Assembly (NCBI RefSeq): GCF_047501535.1
Contig: NZ_JAZDRJ010000013.1
Span: 48,326 to 112,325 of the forward strand
DNA: 64,000 bases
Direction: 5' to 3'
Origin: Yanghanlia sp047501535
Lineage (GTDB): Bacteria > Pseudomonadota > Gammaproteobacteria > Burkholderiales > Burkholderiaceae_B
In this document: piece after piece, positions 60,864-64,000 of the stretch
Layout of the letters: each line of letters begins with the position of its first letter
Numbering within the stretch: position 1 is the first letter of the stretch
Notes under the pieces: generated by a model
What the model saw: the letters and a program-made list of their open reading frames with translations, nothing else
Databases searched by the model: none
Told to the model about the DNA's origin: nothing
Made by a program: the position numbers and the translations under genes

Positions 60864-62687
60864 ATGCCTCTGCACCCATTGCGGCGCGCGATCGCCGTTG
60901 CCTTCTGTATTTCCCCCCTGTCTGTATTTGCCCAGAACGCAGTGCCTCAGCTGGATGACATCGTCGTCACGGCCAGCCGCGCACCCCAGGCGCTGGACGA
61001 TGCGATGGGCGACATCACCGTTGTCGGCCGCGAAGAGCTGCAGCGCGCGGGCGGCGACAGCGTCGCCGAGATTCTGTCGCGCCAGCCGGGTGTGCAGATC
61101 ACCAATAGTGGCGGGCCGCAGACCTTGACCGGCATCATGCTGCGTGGCGCCAACACAGACCATACCCTGGTGATGGTTGATGGCATGCGCATCAACAGTT
61201 CCTTCAATGATAGCGTCCACTGGAACGCCATTGACCCCGCCGCCATTGAACGCATTGAAATCCTGCGCGGCGCAGCCAGCAGCCTGTACGGTTCCGATGC
61301 CATTGGCGGCGTCATCAACATCATTACCCGCAAAGGCGAGCAGGACCGTCCGTTTTCAGCCTGGGGAAATATGGGTTTCGGCTCCCATGAAACCTTCAAG
61401 TCCTCCACCGGGTTTTCTGGCGCAGCGGCAGGCTGGGATTACTCAATTTCAGCCAGCATGGCCGATAGCGGCGGTTACGAAGCTACCAACCCCGACAACA
61501 TCAACAGCTACTACAAGGATAAGGACGGCTACAACCAGCACAGCCTGGCTGGCTCGCTGGGCTATCGTTGGGCGGAAGGCCAGCATCTGGGCCTGAGCTT
61601 CTACAACAGTTATATCAATGGCGATTACGACGCAGGCGACTGGGCCAGCCAGCCGTCTTATGCACTGACGCGCCAGCAGGCTTATTCCCTCACCAGCACC
61701 AATACCATTACCGCCAAGTGGCAAAGCGTGCTGCGCCTCGGACTGAGCAAAGAGTCTTACGATGACCGCGCCTGGGACTCCGTTTCCACCAGTCTGCAAC
61801 GCAGCTATAGCTGGCAGAACAACTTCCAGCTGACAGACAACCACAAGATAGCGGCCTACGTAGAACGTCTTGAAGAACGCCCCACCAACAACGACGGAAT
61901 AGAGGTCACCCAGCGTAATACGAACTCTGTCGGTGCGGTTTATAACGGCCGTTTCGGCCGTCATAGCCTGCAGGCCAGCCTGCGCAACGATAACGTCAGC
62001 GGCTATGGCAATGAAGTCACTGGCGGCCTGGGTTATGACCTGGCCATCACCGACGCCTGGACAGTGGGCATTGCCGGCAGCACCGGCTTCAAAACCCCGA
62101 ACATGCGCGATTTGTATGGTCCCTGGGTCGCCAACCCCGACCTCAAGCCGGAAAAATCCCGCAACTTTGAAGCACATGCCCGTTACCAGAAAGACGGTCT
62201 GAACCTGGGCGCCACCATCTACCAGAACAAAATACGCGACCTGATTATTGGCAATCCGGCCAACGCCTGGCTGCCCGAGAACATCAACCGCGCCACGATA
62301 CGCGGTGCCACACTGACCGCAGGCTATGAATGGGAAAACACCACGCTGCGTGGCACAGCTGATTTCATGCGCCCCCGCAACGACGAAACCGGTAAACGCC
62401 TCCAACGCCGCGCGCAGCAGCAATACTTGATCGCAGCGGAACAACGCTACAACGACCTGCGTGTAGGGGCTGAATACCAATTCACCGGTCACAGCTATGA
62501 CGACGCAGCCAATAATGTCAGGGTAGGCGGCTACAGCCTGGTCAACCTGACCGCAGGCTACGACTTCAGCAGCAACGTGGCCGTGCAAGTCCGCTGGAAC
62601 AACATACTCGACAAGGATTACAACAACCTCTACGGCTATGAAACCCCGGGCTCCAACTTCTTCATAAACCTTTCGGTGCGCATGTAG
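60864..62687 (+). CDS. btuB: TonB-dependent vitamin B12 receptor
   Basis: Outer-membrane receptor of 607 residues that imports cobalamins with TonB energy. A signal peptide (hydrophobic core about residues 8-19, likely cut after SVFA) is followed by the TonB-box-like LDDIVVTASR and a plug domain (VVGREELQRAGGDSVAEILS, LRGAASSLYGSDAIGGVINI). The remainder is a beta-barrel, ending FFINLSVRM; the last residue is Met rather than the usual Phe. AAGGGA precedes ATG 60864; the open frame up to 60831 is rejected. Directly controlled by the riboswitch upstream. The gene is divergent from metH, which uses the imported vitamin. Confidence 0.93.
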   Translation: MPLHPLRRAIAVAFCISPLSVFAQNAVPQLDDIVVTASRAPQALDDAMGDITVVGREELQRAGGDSVAEILSRQPGVQITNSGGPQTLTGIMLRGANTDHTLVMVDGMRINSSFNDSVHWNAIDPAAIERIEILRGAASSLYGSDAIGGVINIITRKGEQDRPFSAWGNMGFGSHETFKSSTGFSGAAAGWDYSISASMADSGGYEATNPDNINSYYKDKDGYNQHSLAGSLGYRWAEGQHLGLSFYNSYINGDYDAGDWASQPSYALTRQQAYSLTSTNTITAKWQSVLRLGLSKESYDDRAWDSVSTSLQRSYSWQNNFQLTDNHKIAAYVERLEERPTNNDGIEVTQRNTNSVGAVYNGRFGRHSLQASLRNDNVSGYGNEVTGGLGYDLAITDAWTVGIAGSTGFKTPNMRDLYGPWVANPDLKPEKSRNFEAHARYQKDGLNLGATIYQNKIRDLIIGNPANAWLPENINRATIRGATLTAGYEWENTTLRGTADFMRPRNDETGKRLQRRAQQQYLIAAEQRYNDLRVGAEYQFTGHSYDDAANNVRVGGYSLVNLTAGYDFSSNVAVQVRWNNILDKDYNNLYGYETPGSNFFINLSVRM

Positions 62688-62699
62688 GGCCGGGTAAAC

Positions 62700-63755
62700 G
62701 TGTCTCAAACACACAAAAACCCAACCCGGAGCACCCGGGCCGCCATCCTGGCCCGGGCGCTCCGGCGGAAAGCCGCCACGGCCGCCGCCGGGGCTCTCCA
62801 CTTGCCTGCCCACATGCGCTGGCAGGCAAAAAGCGCCCAGCCGCGCCGGGCAAAACGACTGGCAATCGCCGCCCTGGCGCTCGCGGCGATTGTCGGCCCG
62901 CTTTCCGCGCGCGCCGACATCGCCGTCCAACAAACAAAAACCGGGGCCGACAAACCTCACCGCATCATCACCCTCACCCCCCATGTCACCGAAATGGTCT
63001 TTGCCGCCGGGGGCGGCGAGCACATCGTCGGCACCGTCACCGCCAGCGACTTCCCACCCGCCGCAAACGCCATCCCCCGCGTGGGCGACGGCATTACTGC
63101 GAACCAGGAACGCATCATCATGCTGCGGCCCACGGCATTGATAGGCTGGCTGCGTTCGGGGCTGGCCCTGCAGCTCGAACCCCTGGCAGAACGAATGGGC
63201 GCGCAAATGCTGTATTCGCGCCCCCTGACGCTACGCGACATTCCCGCCGACATCCGCCGCATCGGCCAACTGCTGGACAGCGCAACCACCGCGAATGAAG
63301 CGGCAACCCACCTGGAAGCCCGCATCAACGCCCTGGAAAACCAGTACGCACAGCGCGCGCCAGTCAACGTATTCATTGAAGTCGGCAGCAAGCCGCTCTA
63401 CACCATCGGCGACGACCCGCTGCTGAACGACGCCCTGCGCATCTGCGGCGCCACCAACCTCTACGCCTCCACCGGCATCCCCGCACCCCGCGTCTCCGTG
63501 GAAAGCGTGCTGGTACAGAACCCGCAACTCATCATCGCCACCGGCCACCCCGGCAGCGCCCCCGACGAAATCCGCCACCGCTGGGCCTCCTACGGCCTGC
63601 CCGCCGCCCTCAACGGCCATATTCACATCGCCAACCCCGACGCCCTATACCGCCCCGGCCCCCGCCTGATAGACGCAGCAGAAGCCCTCTGCCCAGCCGT
63701 AGACGCAGTTAGAACCACCCACTCACCAAAACACCACCCACCTCCCAAGCCCTAG
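62700..63755 (+). CDS. btuF: BtuF-like cobalamin-binding protein
   Basis: Periplasmic substrate-binding protein of a B12 ABC importer, up to 351 residues. The mature domain starts near IAVQQ after a signal peptide (basic region then AIAALALAAIVGPLSARA), followed by HRIITLTPHVTEMVFAAGGGEHIVGT and DGITANQERIIMLRPTALIGW, as in BtuF; the DEIRHRW and Pro-rich tail end the protein. The start is unclear: GTG 62700, 12 bp after the btuB stop, or ATG 62814, which directly precedes the signal peptide and lies in the loop of a 9-bp hairpin. Neither has a good ribosome-binding site. BtuC and BtuD genes would be expected next but are not in the window. Confidence 0.85.
   Translation: MSQTHKNPTRSTRAAILARALRRKAATAAAGALHLPAHMRWQAKSAQPRRAKRLAIAALALAAIVGPLSARADIAVQQTKTGADKPHRIITLTPHVTEMVFAAGGGEHIVGTVTASDFPPAANAIPRVGDGITANQERIIMLRPTALIGWLRSGLALQLEPLAERMGAQMLYSRPLTLRDIPADIRRIGQLLDSATTANEAATHLEARINALENQYAQRAPVNVFIEVGSKPLYTIGDDPLLNDALRICGATNLYASTGIPAPRVSVESVLVQNPQLIIATGHPGSAPDEIRHRWASYGLPAALNGHIHIANPDALYRPGPRLIDAAEALCPAVDAVRTTHSPKHHPPPKP
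62726..62829. repeat. Two strong hairpins at the start of btuF
   Basis: CCGGAGCACCCGGGCC (62726-62741) pairs with 62750-62765 (15 of 16 bases), and TTGCCTGCC (62802-62810) pairs with GGCAGGCAA (62821-62829), leaving ATG 62814 in the 10-nt loop. They could lower translation of btuF, or reflect a sequence that is not coding if the real start is 62814. Confidence 0.55.
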
Positions 63756-63786
63756 ACCCGGTTAGAACCACCCCAACAAAAGGCCA

Positions 63787-64000
63787 GTAAGGAGGCGGGC
63801 AGACAAGCCCATTCTGGAGAGCCGCCGCCCGCAACCCCAACGGGGACTCAAGGGCGCAACTGTTTGAGCGCGGCGTTTTCGGACAGCCGGGGGCTGTCCG
63901 ATCGCGCGAGTTTTGCGCCCGCCCCGGTGGGGGTGTGGGCAAGGGCAGTCCGGCCCCCGGCCGGACCTCGAAAGCCAGGCTTGACTGCCCGCCTCCTTAC
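63787..64000. repeat. Palindromic intergenic element with 23-bp inverted ends, cut by the window edge
   Basis: The left end GTAAGGAGGCGGGCAGACAA (from 63787) is repeated inverted at the right edge (63978-64000) with 22 of 23 bases matching. Inside are GGGCGCAA (63852-63859) / TTGCGCCC (63913-63920), a 9-bp hairpin 63880-63888 / 63892-63900, and a Pro-rich-like CCGGCC run. No coding gene is visible. This looks like a known type of multi-hairpin repeat of betaproteobacteria; it may extend beyond the window. Confidence 0.6.

Noticed and set aside
62726..62829. A second riboswitch before btuF
   Set aside because: The two hairpins lack the conserved B12-box sequences, and they lie within the possible coding part of btuF.
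61449..63206. A 585-codon open frame antisense to btuB and btuF
   Set aside because: It spans two well-supported genes on the other strand, has no recognisable motif and no ribosome-binding site. GC-rich codon use opens antisense frames here.

Overview
The window looks like a chromosomal segment of a betaproteobacterium of the order Burkholderiales, most likely family Alcaligenaceae (Bordetella, Achromobacter or Pusillimonas relatives). The main reasons are three Bug/TctC-type periplasmic binding proteins, a DUF3460 protein, a DUF4148 protein, the pilD-coaE-zapD block, a DUF815 ATPase next to mutT, and unlinked panB and panC. I see no prophage, transposase, integrase, rRNA operon or CRISPR array. 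The species assignment is inference from gene content only.

Layout. 1-776: 3' end of a di-haem cytochrome c peroxidase, followed by a terminator. 937-3482: an ilvD-type dehydratase overlapping nadE. 3632-6582: a small CopD-like membrane protein, a short-chain dehydrogenase and a GAF/HD-GYP cyclic-di-GMP hydrolase. 6619-11577: a second, longer ilvD divergent from ppc. 11590-18056: a lipoprotein, a GGDEF diguanylate cyclase, the azlCD amino-acid exporter, mtfA, an ExoD-like protein, panB, a small membrane protein and a methyltransferase. 18251-28209: an acyl-CoA catabolic island made of a fused tautomerase, a crotonase, a LysR regulator, a seven-gene operon (two acyl-CoA dehydrogenases, CoA-transferase A and B, a Bug protein, a DUF35 protein and a thiolase-fold protein) and a second, divergent Bug gene. 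28271-35726: cardiolipin synthase, ChrA, a ZntA-like P-type ATPase, LysR, a DUF4148 protein and WrbA. 35911-37945: a REP-like element, a third Bug gene, an orphan HipB-like repressor with three matching operators, and tRNA-Pro(CGG). 37967-41013: ispB, a DUF815 ATPase and a MutT/TenI fusion. 41022-50156: an mdtABC-type RND efflux operon with its outer-membrane factor. 50272-53472: zapD, coaE, a truncated pilD, an NlpE-like lipoprotein and a minimal LuxR-type protein. 53705-60313: panC, scpA, DUF3460, a MmyB-type regulator and metH. 60515-63755: a cobalamin riboswitch followed by btuB and btuF. 63787-64000: a palindromic repeat running into the right edge.

How the genes work together. The 18.2-28.2 kb island encodes most of a beta-oxidation-like route. 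Bug proteins would capture a carboxylate, the CoA-transferase would activate it, a two-subunit dehydrogenase would desaturate it, the crotonase would hydrate or isomerise it, and the thiolase/DUF35 pair would cleave it. The substrate is unknown. The thiolase-fold protein lacks the usual nucleophilic cysteine and its DUF35 partner has no zinc-ribbon cysteines, so the last step may be retro-aldol rather than thiolytic. At the right end, B12-dependent methionine synthase is divergent from riboswitch-controlled B12 uptake genes, a coherent cobalamin import and use locus. The RND operon sits between mutT and zapD, which are close together in many relatives, so it looks like an insertion into a housekeeping block.

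The candidates I rank highest are the acyl-CoA island with its altered cleavage enzyme, the orphan HipB-like protein with three regularly spaced operators, the B12 locus, and the split mutT-zapD block. All functional assignments come from reading motifs; no database search was run.
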